Below, in pieces: positions 11,166-22,500 of a stretch of 64,000 bases of DNA; position 1 is the stretch's first letter, and each line of letters opens with the position of its first letter. The stretch spans positions 1 to 64,000 of the forward strand of contig OZ004594.1 of assembly GCA_963924555.1 (NCBI GenBank), given 5' to 3'. Below the pieces are notes generated by a model. That model was given only the letters and a program-made list of their open reading frames with translations. It made no database searches and was not told where the DNA came from. Source of the DNA: Crambe crambe. Lineage: Eukaryota; Porifera; Demospongiae; Poecilosclerida; Crambeidae. The translations under genes were made by a program, and so were the position numbers.

Positions 11166-13094
11166 AACCATTTGTCATCATTGGGAGATACCTATACAAG
11201 TCCTAGCCCTAACCATTCTAGTTAAGACAGAACCTGTTCTAGCAGAACTCCGGTTCATATTGTTAACACTGTTTTATCTCTTCAATGCAGGTCAATTACA
11301 AAATGCCATCAATCCTTGCAGCCACTCCCTTCTAGTAGTTTGTAGTGTGTATATAGCTTTCTTAAGTGCTAGCTCTATGGATATACAGTAGTTACTTGCT
11401 CTTGCTGCAGCTTTACAATAATAAAGAGCATTCCAACACTTTTTACTAGCTACGTACTTTCCTCGCTTGCTTAAGATTTAGCTCCTAGTCACTACATTCC
11501 TATTGAGTCGATGACTACACTTGCTGTGGTGATTGTGTTTTTGTTTTTTGTTGTTTTTTGTTTGTTTGTTTGTTTTTCAGCAGTATGAGATTCATACTCT
11601 GATATTGGATATCAGGTTGCAACTGCTATAAGTTGCTTGTTCCTAAGTCATTGCCGTGTCAGCAAATCCAAAGATATCTCTGTCCCATTTGTTTCATTCC
11701 ATCATCTATTATCTGTGTGTTTCTCTTTCAAATCTGCCATGCCTGCCATGTCCATCAACTCCTTCCAGTCAGACATTATCTTGTCTAACATGTCGCCATG
11801 TCATAATGGCCAGTCAACTCTGACATGTTAGATTATTTTCCTCGCTAGTCCTTCAGGTCAGAGATCAAATATAACTCGTACCAGTACAGCCTGATCCCCA
11901 TGCAGTTGTGTAAACTGAGGACCCCGAACCATTTGCAATGGAGAGTATTATGGCTTCTATCTATACTTGCTGCATACAGTACCAACCTCACCATAGAAAT
12001 ATACATCGGGACTTAATTGCTAATAATTGCACGACACAATAATTGCCAATATTGCATTTTTTTGGTTGCAAAGCTCCAAATTCTGCTTGAATGTTCTCCT
12101 CTGACCCCTGAAAGGACGGTGAGCCAAGTCCAAGCTAAGTCATGGCCCGAGCTAAGTCATGGCCCCACGGAATTTGGGGGGCCAAATTTCAATTTAGCCC
12201 ACATTGTGGAATTTCACCACTAAATAAGACAGTGCTCGACAATGCATGATTGTGAAATAAGACAAATCTACGATTTGAGTTTGGTGAAGATGAAAAACAT
12301 GTGAGACTGTACCTCTGGCCACTCTCCTTTTATAAGGTGTGTTTCCATGATTTGCTGCCGACCTTTTCAATGTAACTGCTTTCTCAATTTGAACTTGCAC
12401 ACCGTGCTTTACAGCCTTCCCAAAAACTCCAGTTAATGCAAAGACACTGTTGAGTTTATGTTCAATGGGCAGTATATTAAGTCTTAGGGTACATGAAAGG
12501 GTCAGGTCCTTGTAAGCCACTACTTACTTCTTGTTCCTTACTGACAACCATCCTGAATGTTAGGAGCCCTATTGCAAGTTTGTTGTCAGAGTTCTTGTAT
12601 TCCAACCAACCAACAAGCTTAGAGATTCCTTTTCCTTGCAGGGACAAGAAGTTAAAGGATTAGCCTATATACCTGATTGCTACTGACCTAATTGGCCTTG
12701 TTTATTATTAGGTACCAGAAGAGTCTGGTTTGCTCTTTCCACTGAAGTGATCATCAGAAGGGTTTTAATCATGTCACTGACGATACAAAGTAGAACTAAT
12801 TACTTACAGCACACTAATTGCTGTTACTTTTATTGCCCAACAGTTGCATAAGAGGAAGACGAGGTGTAGATAGGATGCAGTAGAGGTGGAGAGAAGATAT
12901 CATTCGGATCAACTGACTAGTGGTGCTGTCCTTGTGATCGGATCAAAACTGTGATACTCAAAGCACACGCTTGGTTTTACTAAAGATCTGCAGTGCTGAT
13001 GAACCCTATAAATTTAGTCACAATAAAACCATTTTCCATTTTGAATTTTCAAACTGCTCAAAATATACTATGGAATGAAAGTGAAATCTTCTGA
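11166..13094. other. Gene-free subtelomeric stretch
   Basis: No supported gene. Visible items are a TG/T-rich microsatellite at 11537-11577 with repeated TTTG, and a short direct repeat AGCTAAGTCATGGCCC at about 12134-12168. A minus-strand reading frame at 12194-12520 (108 aa) has no recognisable domain and no splice or codon signal that I can defend. It is left uncalled. Confidence 0.5.
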
Positions 13095-14113
13095 TGTGGC
13101 ACCATAGATATAAGATGTTTACGGGATTGGAAACGGATCACGTGCTCTCGTTAGCAACTAACAACCGAGGCGCGTTGACAGCTGCACTTTTGTCAAAGTT
13201 GCTGTTCTGACAAGATCCGTGAGGTAAGACTTATGCCAATGATACTATAATACACTAGGGCATAGATTTACTGTATGAAATAAATTTCAGCTCAGATTTT
13301 CAAGTTTACTCCTACAAATACTACTGTAGTGGTTAATGGGACTGTAATCCCTCTTACGCTTGATGGAATCAATTGCTGTTGCCCATTTTCTGATCAAAAG
13401 GCATGTAAACTTTAGCTACATGGAATAGTAATGTTGGTTTTTGTATTAGCTGACATATATTGTCTCTAGCATTTGCAAGTGGTGTTAAAACTGTAATCCC
13501 TCTCCCAAGAAATAGATTAACAATATTGAAACTGTATTAGTTATTTCAGGGAAAGGATAGAACAGTAAATGGAATTGGTGCATTCGTTTTCTATACAATA
13601 GTCATCCTATGGAGATGGCAAGCTTACTATATTTCCCCCCTAATATCCATAGGGTCCACAGGACAGCTGACTGAGCCGAATTCTTGAGGTGGATGGTGTC
13701 AAAACCCAACAGCCAAAAGCTGGAAGTATTGCAATAATGTTGATGAGGGAGAACTGAGCAGAAAACTGGCGGATAACTTTGGGGCAAAAATTATCTAGCT
13801 ATAATAATAATGAATTTATGTCTAATTTTAATACCAAAAGTCATTCTGGCCTTTCTTTCAAATCAATCACATAAAATTAATGTATAATGAGCAATGATAG
13901 GTACTCATAGTTATAATTACAAGGAAAAAAGTTATGAATAATTAATAACTTCCTTCCTCAGACTCTCCAACTTCAACTCTCTGACTCTTCACTTCTTCAA
14001 TACCTTCCCCTTAGCTTACTTGTACTATTCTGTGAGCTGTAGGGGCAGAATATCACTTTAACTGCCTTGAAAGGAGTGAATATTGATCTCTTTTCACAAC
14101 GATTAATATGATA

Positions 14114-14393
14114 CAAGTAAAGAAAAAACATTTATTCGAATAAATGAAGGTGATGTAGGGATGACTATAGTTAACTGGTCAAAAAAGAGATGAAACAAGA
14201 TCTGAATAGATGAGATTATGCAAGGATGAAGTCGAATGTGGGCACGTCACACCTAGTGACTGCACCCGGATTCGACTTCATCCTTGCATAATCTCATCTA
14301 TTCAGATCTTGTTTCATCTCTTTTTTGACCAGTTAACTATAGTCATCCCTACATCACCTTCATTTATTCGAATAAATGTTTTTTCTTTACTTG
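14114..14393. repeat. Perfect palindrome: 124-bp arms, 32-bp loop
   Basis: Arm 14114-14237 and arm 14270-14393 are identical reverse complements over all 124 bases by my base-by-base reading. The loop is 14238-14269. The outer part of each arm also contains the 14-bp palindrome TTTATTCGAATAAA. Transcription would give a long perfect hairpin RNA. There is no protein evidence; a small frame crossing the palindrome (14210-14452) is a by-product. The alternatives are a foldback MITE or an assembly foldback artefact. Confidence 0.9.
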
Positions 14394-15366
14394 TTTCTTT
14401 CATTTTTTATTTATTAATTTTTTGCAGGTCATTATATCCATCTCATAGCTAGCTAGCTACTTGTTATGCCAGGCCCATTATTTTTGTGATTTCTTTTTCA
14501 GGAGGTGATCAGTGCTGTACATTTATAGCTTCTTTATTCTACACATACCAGTTATAAGTAAAGTCAGGCCTGGGATGAGGTTAATATGAGTGGTAGTGGG
14601 AGAGCTGCAGTTCATAAAGTCTTGTGTTGCAATGCACAATCAAGCCTGGTGAACAATTGAGTGAGACTAAAGCCTTCAGTTCTAAATAGATACAGCTGAG
14701 CAGCCTGCCAGGTTTCGTTTCTAAATAATGCACACCTCACGGGAACTCGAGCGTTACTTACCATTCAAAGTTTAAACCTGTCCTTAGTACAGATAGCCTT
14801 ATCTTAGAACTAGTTTTTTTGTTGACCTCAGAAGAAATGGCTTTTAAGTTTTGTTTGAGAAGAGTCATGGCAACTTTGTTGTTTACGCATGCGCGTTATG
14901 TTTAATGGCTTCTTCGTATAGTCTACTGTAGTAAGATAGCGGCTTTTTTCTGAGTGAACTAGAGGCTAAACCGATGGGACGTGGACCTGGTCCGAGTAAA
15001 ATGGAGCAGATTCATATATAGAACATGGCCCAAGCGTGGCCCATTTTTTCTCCAGATCGTGCCATTATGATTATGAACAAGAAAATAAGAAATCATGCAA
15101 AAAGTGCGCTTTTATTATTCTTCCGTGTTGAGTCTTTCAGCTTCCAAAATTCTCCTGCATGATAAGAATGTGCATAAAAGACAGGATAAGCAGTCATAGC
15201 AGCTACAACTTACTGTTTTCTGAGAAAATCCAACTTCATTTTGTATTAGTTCTATGGAGGGTCATAGGTCATCCCTACATAGAGAGCGCTACCGCGCTCT
15301 CTGATAATTAATGCTGCATGCGCGTGCGCATCTGTCAACGCGCCACGGTTGTGCAGTTCATTGGGC
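14394..15366. other. Gene-free stretch with GC-rich Nrf1-like patches
   Basis: No gene is supported. CG-rich alternating patches ACGCATGCGCGTTA (14885-14898) and GCATGCGCGTGCGCA (15314-15328) look like Nrf1-type promoter sites in otherwise AT-rich DNA. They could mark a non-coding transcript start, but no product can be read nearby. Confidence 0.35.
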
Positions 15367-16492
15367 CATAGATATACTAGACTACGTACACAGGATTGGA
15401 AACAGATCACGTGCGCCCATAACGACAATACTGACAATCCGTGTAGGCAGCTGTTCGTGCTAAATTGCCCCAAACAAACAGGGGAGGAGAAGTAGTGTGC
15501 CAAATTTCTGCTAAACTATAGCCAATTGGTAAGTTCAAAGAATGCAAAGAGTGGGCTAGTATAGTGCTAAACAAGCATAGTTCTTAAAAAGGCTGGTTTC
15601 TCAAGTGTTAGAGGGTATAATTGCGAGTAACAATGGTAGTTCGACTTTGTGGACCTCTGGAGCTTGGATGTTAAAAGTATAGTCTCTTTTTCCCCACTAA
15701 TCTGTTAGGTAGTGATCATTTATATGTACATATGTACTTTTTAAAGGTGCCTGAAAAAAAATCATGTCGATGTTACTGTTTCTTCAGATTACCCATGGCT
15801 GGCTGTCAAGAAAAGCTATAGTAAAGAAAGATACTATAATGTAACAACTAATACTGTCACTTTACACATATTTCCTTTCATATTATAATTAAAAAATGAT
15901 AATAACAAGTACTGATAGTGCACTGCTGAACATCCAATTCATCGAGAGATTTGTTGTGATATACTTGTTTTGAGGGATCAAGATGAAGAGTAAAGCTGCC
16001 CCAGTGTATCCTTTCCTGCCCCTGATACAAGAAGGTATCTCATCTCCTCATATAAGAACAACAACATAGTGAAATGGCTTCTTAAACCATCAATGGCAAA
16101 TGGCATGTCATCTCCAGCCCTGCACAAAATTAAAACTACTTGAGTACATATGGTCAACTAGTATCTTTCATTTTGTACCAAAAGTAAGGCAGCTAGACTT
16201 CTATTTTAGTAGTAGGAGTGCCACAAAACTTTTCAGTCACCTGTTTCCACGTTTTTCTTCCATAGCAACAGTAAATAGACTAAACTGACATGATAAACTA
16301 CTACAGCTATAGGTCATTGAGCCTTTTCACTTATAATCATAATTATTGCTGCGCTAAATACCTTGCCTTTCATCCTCTTTCTTATTTTGTGTAAGATTTC
16401 TCTGTTCGCCAGGTACCTACACGGATGGTCTATAAATTCTACGCGCGCATGCCCTGTTTCCAATCCTGTGTACGTAGTCTAGTATATCTATG
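15367..16492. mobile_element. Putative 1.13-kb non-autonomous element with identical 39-bp TIRs
   Basis: 15367-15405 is an exact reverse complement of 16454-16492 (core TAGACTACGTACACAGGATT). The 1.05-kb interior is AT-rich with no recognised coding sequence. This element lies inside the larger 13095-16538 inverted pair, and the two right-hand termini are only 7 bp apart. Identical arms over 39 bp suggest recent activity or conversion. Confidence 0.55.
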
Positions 16493-16593
16493 ATTGGGCG
16501 TTTCCAATCCCGTAAAACCTCATATCTATGGTGGCACAAGTAGTTAGCGCATGCTCAGGACATCCGGTAGAATATCCGGAATTTAAAAAATTA

Positions 16594-18241
16594 ATGGAGG
16601 ATTCGGTATTAAATCTGGCCAATAATGTGGCTGTTTGTGCTGGATTGTCGGGCTCCGTCTCTTCGTTGAAGCAGTGTAACTCGGACTTGTACCGTAGGTT
16701 TTATGAGTCCCTGACTGGATTACAAATCTCATATGGAAAAGAGTCAGAGGAGGATCAAAAGTGCCAGTTAATAATAGACTCGCTTGAAAGGCACCTATCA
16801 CCACTGCTCCACGTTAATTTGGATCATATTAGGGGTTCTGATATAGCATTAAATGATCAAGTAGCTATTAAAAATTTGCTGGATGTATTCTTCATATTAC
16901 TGAGTGCAACTTCGAAACCAGCTTCACACTCCAAGTCCAACATAGATGCCAGCACCAGTGCCGTACCCAATGCTGTACCAACTTTGCATGATGTTTTATG
17001 TACTCCAAAACGTTCAAATCGTGATGAGCAATGTATTCACGCTCCTCTTCTTCATTCTACACCTCATGCACGTACCCGTTCTAGGCTGCCACCAAGCCCT
17101 GCTACAAATTATGTATCCAAAAGAGCTGAGTCGGATTGCAGAAGTGATTCTCCTGTCAGTTTTGATAGTGTCCTCACTGCTCTCTATCGTGGTTATTTGA
17201 AAGATGTACAGTTTTATTCAGCAGATATCGGACAGAAAACACCTTTGATCACTTTACCCACAAAATATGCTAAATCAGAGGTTCTGTATGAGCTTCAGAA
17301 TACCAAAAAACATCGTAAGTTGCAAAAAATTCATAATAATTATTATTATTGTTCCTTGAATTAGCATCTGAGAATATCCTACAGCAAACTGAAGAAGCCT
17401 TACCCTTTATTTATACTGCTCCTTCGACTCTGAAGCTTTTGAGACGGAGAGAAGGTTGCCATGAGACGGAGAGAAAGTTGCCACCTTCTCATATGACCAG
17501 AACAGTTTTGGATGTTGGACGAAAGCAACAAGCTATGTTACATTTATTGGAAAAGGATTTGAATCATGCTAAAGTTCTACAAGAAAATAGACAGAGAAAA
17601 TTTCAAGAACGGTGTGTGAGAATGGCTATTCACTCGAAAAGGTCAGCTAGCGCCAGAGCATTCAAGTACTTCCAAAACTATGAACTTCAGCTAAAATCCA
17701 AGCTACAAAGAGCAAGAACAAGAGAAGAACAAATATTCATAGGAACGTTTAAAAGAGGCTTGAAGATGCAGCAACAGCATAGAAGAGAAACTAGAAAATA
17801 TACCAAGGAACAAAAGATCTTGCTAGAGCAGCAGGTCTGTGAACAACTCGAAGCAATGGAAACATTGTATCTTTAAGTATAAAAATATCCTTATACTGTG
17901 GCCTTTTTCTGTTAATTTGCATAGTATGGTGCATGCAAATGTTCACCTCTATTTCCTTAGCTTCATTCCCAAGTTATCGTGATCAGTTTGCAATGTTAGG
18001 TCATCTCCTTAAGCAAGAAAAGTGGATGGTGCAGAATGCAGAAACAGTACATAAACAGGTTTGCATTGTGTTGCTAAGATTATTTAACACTGAACCTCTG
18101 TTTGCCACCTAGGTACTGAGTTCTATCAAAGATGAATTTTGTGATAAAATTGAAATGGAAATAAAGCAACTGCAACAAGCAATAGACAGAGAAGAAGACA
18201 TATGTCATTTTAGAAACTTGGATGCTCGAAATCGTTATTAG
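16594..18241 (+). CDS. CEP95: Centrosomal protein CEP95-like
   Basis: Centrosome/basal-body protein of poorly defined function. Four exons read as 16594-17314, 17365-17866, 17974-18058 and 18113-18241, giving about 478 aa (human about 820). The N-terminal ~110 residues carry the family signature, a CH-like fold, visible as CQLIIDSLERHLSPLLHVNL followed by NDQVAIKNLLDVF. A disordered Ser/Pro-rich middle follows. The C-terminal ~200 residues are charged coiled coil with RARTREEQIFIGTFKRGL and YRDQFAML, as in vertebrate CEP95. An upstream in-frame ATG at 16528 lies inside an inverted repeat, so the second ATG (16594), matching the family N-terminus, is preferred. It is the first gene from the telomere. 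A half X-box (CCATAGCAAC) sits about 330 bp upstream. Confidence 0.85.
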
Positions 18242-18255
18242 ATTTTTTTATAACT

Positions 18256-18269
18256 GTTACCATGGTTAC
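18256..18269. promoter_or_regulatory. X-box-like RFX site upstream of the small gene
   Basis: GTTACCATGGTTAC fits the RFX X-box GTNRCC-(0-3)-RGYAAC with one mismatch and is nearly palindromic. It is 33 bp upstream of the ATG at 18303 and 14 bp after the CEP95 stop. RFX factors drive ciliary genes. Confidence 0.55.
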
Positions 18270-18302
18270 TGTTGTGGCACGTAGCTAGCTAGCTACTATA
18301 CT

Positions 18303-18631
18303 ATGGCCGACAGGAAGTTCAGCAACACCATCACGAAAGCTACCCTTCCTCCGCTGGAGTGGATAGCTACCAAGGAAACGAACATGGAGAAAAGAGAGCC
18401 TTGTGAAGTAATTTCCGTACTAGCTTGGCTTTAGTCATGAGATTGATTTAAATGCAGATATGGAGATCAGGAATCAATAAGCAGCTTCTGATAATGAAAG
18501 AACAAATGGTATTACATAATTAACTAACCTAGCTAGCGTTAATATAATTGACATTCTCTATTCTTTAGTCAATCTGCAAAGATATCGTACATCACTTGGA
18601 AACTGGCAAACAATTATTTAGATATTCGTGA
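18303..18631 (+). CDS. Small conserved-looking protein, 75 aa, possibly ciliary
   Basis: Not recognised. Three exons with clean GT-AG introns in phase 0 (18303-18416, 18458-18508, 18569-18631) encode 75 aa: MADRKFSNTITKATLPPLEW... then IWRSGINKQLLIMKEQM and a helical C-terminus ending QLFRYS. The composition is charged and helical, with no signal peptide or membrane segment, similar in size and style to small microtubule-inner or axonemal proteins. It follows CEP95 on the same strand with an X-box-like site and an AGCTAGCT motif just before the ATG. It converges on DCTN5, whose stop is 12 bp away. The ciliary role is an inference from the X-box only. The reading frame is too short for standard ORF cut-offs. 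Confidence 0.6.
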
Positions 18632-18643
18632 TTGCAAAAGCTA

Positions 18644-19346
18644 TCATGTCTTTTTAGCAGGTTGAAAGTGTTGGTAGTAACTTCTAGTTGCTTCGATCAT
18701 CAAATCTTGCGTTGAACTGGGTAGCTCCCCACTGATCCTTCCTGGTGACCCACTAAATACAGTAAATGGAGGTACTACAGTTTCAGGGGCCAATACTGTG
18801 TTATCTTCAATTCTACAGCAATCTTTCAAAATACAGGAACGGGACTGCATAACAAGAAAATCAATCTATGCTCGACGAAAAAATGGATACTTACTATCAC
18901 ACAGTTTTTTCCTATCGAAACATAGGAACCAATTGCAGAAGCATTAACTATTGTGTTTTCTCCGACAATCACATTGTCGCCAATTTGTAGAGGATAGAAT
19001 GCACCGCTACACAGACTCGCAAATAAAGTTAGGTCTATTTGGTAGCTAGTCTCACCCGTGAGAAAGTTTCCTAAATGGTGGAGTGATTACTGCTCCAGAG
19101 CCTATAACACACTGCCTACCCACATTGATATTTGCCAAATCACCACGAATGATGCAGCCTGTCTGAACAATAGTCTTTCCGTTCAGCACAATGTTTTTAC
19201 TGCCACATAAAATACAAGTTCTGCTCACTTTATTTCCAGATGCCTGCATCGGATTAACACAGTTTAATATATCATAAAAGAAAAGTAGCAGAAATAACCG
19301 TTTCTATGTACTCGGCACTCTCATAGTAGCTATCCAACTGTTCCAT
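18644..19346 (-). CDS. DCTN5: Dynactin subunit 5 (p25)
   Basis: Component of the dynactin pointed-end complex that adapts dynein to membrane cargo. Four exons (19346-19299, 19243-19056, 19006-18895, 18844-18644) give 182 aa, the same length as the human protein. The protein folds as a left-handed beta helix of hexapeptide repeats. Diagnostic segments are [59 protein letters not shown] and [16 protein letters not shown]. All are collinear with the vertebrate protein. The gene is head to head with RPTOR (166 bp) and tail to tail with the small gene (12 bp). Confidence 0.95.
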
Positions 19347-19512
19347 GATAATCTAAGGTCCAAAAGGTCAACTAAATGGCACGTGCTTGAGATCAACATG
19401 CTGATTGTGCAAACTGATGATTCAGTCACCTGTACGTGTAGTTTTCTGTATTTGGCAGCTTGTATCCAAACAGACATTGCTTTTTTTTTTTTTTACCTAG
19501 CCTGGCGCAGTA
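19347..19512. promoter_or_regulatory. Bidirectional promoter, DCTN5 / RPTOR
   Basis: Both genes start at the ends of this 166-bp gap. It contains a CACGTG E-box (19380-19385) and a T-run ending just before the RPTOR ATG. Confidence 0.5.
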
Positions 19513-22500
19513 ATGTCGCAACTACTAGGTGCTCTGCATGTGGACCCCTTTGCAGTAGAGGATCCTTCTGAACTTCCTGATTGGCAAATCCCTCTAAGCT
19601 TCATGAAAGATAGACATACTTCTAGCTTGGAAAATAGGGATGGCAAGACTAATAATGACTCTTGGAGGATTAAAGATCGGGTATGTAACCATGTGAAATA
19701 CTTGCTACAATGTAGATTGTTGTGTTTCCCAGATGAAGACTTGGAGTGTGGCATTGGTATTATGCCTGAATATTGGAGTAGATCCACCAGATGTTGTGAA
19801 GACCAATCCTTGTGCTCGCAAAGAATCCTGGATAGGTTAGTCTTTTCCTTCTATCCTGTTTCTAATAGTGATGATGGGTGGAATACAGATCCATTAGCAA
19901 TGAGCCCTCAGAAAGGTCTGGAGTTAATAGGAAATAATCTCCAGAAGCAGTATGAAAGATGGCAACCACGAGCCCGTTATAAGCAGCTGTTGGATCCAAC
20001 AACTGAAGAAGTCCGTAAACTCTGTCTTGCCCTCCGCAAGAATGCCAAGGTCAGAATTATTATAGTATTATTATAATAATCTTTATCGTCATTGATTTTA
20101 TTATTAGTATGAAAGGGTGCTGTTTCATTATAATGGCCATGGAGTCCCTAAGCCAACACAGAATGGAGAAATATGGGTGTTCAATAAAGTAATATTTGAA
20201 TTCATGATTACAGTGGAACCTCTAAATGCGGACACCTTTGGGACCAGCGAAAAGTGTCCTGATTAAAGAGGTGTCTTTATTTCAAGGGTTAAATTATACA
20301 CATTTATATTGTGTTGGGACAAGAAAAAGTGTCCTGATTAGAGAGGTTTTTGCATTTCAGGGAGTCCACATTTAGGGGTTCCACTGTATAAGTATTCAGT
20401 CTCTCTCTCTCTCTCTAGAATTATACTCAGTACATCCCCCTCTCCGTATACGACCTCCAGGCTTGGATGGGAAGTCCTTCTATTTATATATACGATTGCT
20501 CGCATGCTGGTATGAGAGTTTGCCCATCTGAATCTGCATTTTACACCCTTCGTTAATGTAGGCTTAGTGGTTGATTCCTTTAAAAATTTTTCTCGACAGC
20601 GAGACAGTGAATTCTTTCTCGAGGTTAGTATTGTGTGTTCTTCGCAAATCTTGTACCAACAAATTTGGTCTCATGATATAGAGTTCTTCTCCTGTGACCA
20701 CTAACGTGGGTCTCTTGGAAAGTAGTATACAGCTGGCTTCTTGTGGATCAAAGGAGCTCCTACCCATGAATCCTATGCTCCCTGCGGATTTATTTACTTC
20801 CTGCTTGACCACACCCATAAAAACTGCACTCCTCTGGTATTGCTATCATAAAGTGGGGCACATTAGTCTTGTTTCTGGAATCACTCCAGATATGATTGAT
20901 AAGTTAGTATTTTCATTCGTGAATTCTGGTGATGATGATGGTGGTGGTCGCCTCTTTCCTCCTTGCAGAGTTCCTGGTCGACTAAATGACAGGCGTACTC
21001 CTTTGGGAGAATTGAACTGGATATTTACGGCCATTACTGACACCATAGCTTGGAATACCATGCCCCGAGGTACGTATGTGGTAATTCTTGATTCCACTCG
21101 AAAAGCAATCCCCCCTCCCTCCTGCAGATCTCTTCCAGAAGCTATTCAGACAAGACCTTTTGGTTGCCAGTTTATTTCGTAACTTTCTTTTAGCTGAACG
21201 GATCATGCGCTCGTATAACTGCACTCCCGTATCCTATCCTTCCCTACCAACTTGTTACCAACATCCCATGTGGCAGGCTTGGGACCTTGCTTTGGATCAC
21301 ATACTAGCCCAGCTTCCTGCACTTTTGGAAGGAAAAGCCACCTATGAGGTTTTTACACTTCTGTAATTCATCACGTTTGTAAGAGTTTTTGTTTGTTTTT
21401 TTCCTACAGCCTAGCCAATTCTTTGCCCAGCAATTAGCAGCTTTCCAGGTCTGGCTAGTGAACTGCTCCAATGACCATAAACCTCCACAACAACTGCCAA
21501 TCGTTTTGCAGGTGAAATTGTGTCCTCCTCTTGTAATTCTTGGTGTTATTTCGTTCTCTTTATAGTTTCTCCTCAGTCAGGCTCACCGCTTGCAAGCTCT
21601 GGAGCTGCTAGGCAGATTTCTCGACCTTGGCCCGTGGGCTGTACATTCGGCTCTCTCGGTGGGCATTTTCCCTTACGTTCTGAAGTTGCTTGGAAGTAAG
21701 CTAAAGGAGCTTCAGCCCATTTTGGTGTTCATCTGGGCCAAAATCTTATCCGTGGACTCGGTGAGTTGCTGTGTGTTTGCAGTAGAAGTGCTAATGTAAT
21801 GCAGCATCCTTTGTAGTCTTGCCAAAGTGACCTGGTGAAAGATGGTGGTTACAAGTACTTTATCCAGATTTTGTCAGACCAGAGCATAAAGTTCGAGAAT
21901 CGGACAATGGCAGCCTTTGTGCTCTCTGTTATCATAGATAACTACAGCAAGGGTCAAGTAAATGTGGAATACGGAGAAAATATATTTCGTTTCAAATGGT
22001 GGATTTATTTCTACAGGAAGTTTGCCTGCAGAGCAATGTGATCTCCTTGTGTTTATCTCAGTTGGAAGAACCTAATCCACTCCTCAAACAATGGTTGGCT
22101 ATATGCTTAGGGAAACTCTGGTGCAGATATGACGCGGCCAGATGGTGTGGTGTGAGGGATACCGCTCACGAGAAATTGCAGAGCCTGTTGTGGCATGATA
22201 TTCCTGATGTGAATAGACCCTCCCTTTAACGCTGTCACTCATTTCCTTTGTGTCCCTTAGGTTCGTGCTGCAGCTGTGTTTGCTCTTGGGACTTACATCT
22301 TGAATCCCACAGAAGATGGGGGACACTCCGAACTTGCCACCAGCATAGACCACAATATCACTGTGCGCTTGCTGGCTTTGCTCACAGATGGTAGTCCCAT
22401 CGTCAGGCAGGTGCACGACCGCTTCCCCTTTCCTTTATTTTGTGGCTTACATTTTTTTAACCGTTGCCATAGGAATTGGTGAGTGCTCTGCATGGCCTCG

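Larger units (their letters stand above)
13095..16538. mobile_element. Putative outer DNA-transposon-like unit with ~40-bp terminal inverted repeats
   Basis: The sequence at 13095-13134 (contains ACCATAGATATAAG and ACGGGATTGGAAAC) is matched in reverse complement at 16500-16538, roughly 85 percent identical. The interior contains a second, better-preserved inverted pair and the perfect palindrome at 14114-14393, but no transposase frame that I recognise. The right end overlaps the region just upstream of CEP95. It could instead be a duplicated promoter cassette, since GGATTGGAAAC is followed by a CACGTG E-box in both left-hand copies. Confidence 0.45.

Noticed and set aside
11203-11214. CCTAGCCCTAAC, a telomere-like hexamer pair in the subtelomere
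   Set aside because: Only about two units and flanked by unrelated sequence; too short to be an interstitial telomere tract.
12194-12520. 108-aa minus-strand reading frame in the subtelomere
   Set aside because: No recognisable domain, no neighbouring exons and unremarkable composition.
14210-14452. 80-aa reading frame across the palindrome
   Set aside because: A by-product of the inverted repeat with no protein-like features.
15252-15503. 83-aa minus-strand frame
   Set aside because: It overlaps the terminal inverted repeat and shows no homology signal.
16258-16270. Half X-box upstream of CEP95
   Set aside because: Only the right half (CCATAGCAAC) fits; kept as a remark, not a feature.
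19513-20076. Single long raptor N-terminal frame as one exon
   Set aside because: Beyond 19680 the frame is wrong; a splice to 19733 restores the conserved [20 protein letters not shown] segment in another frame.
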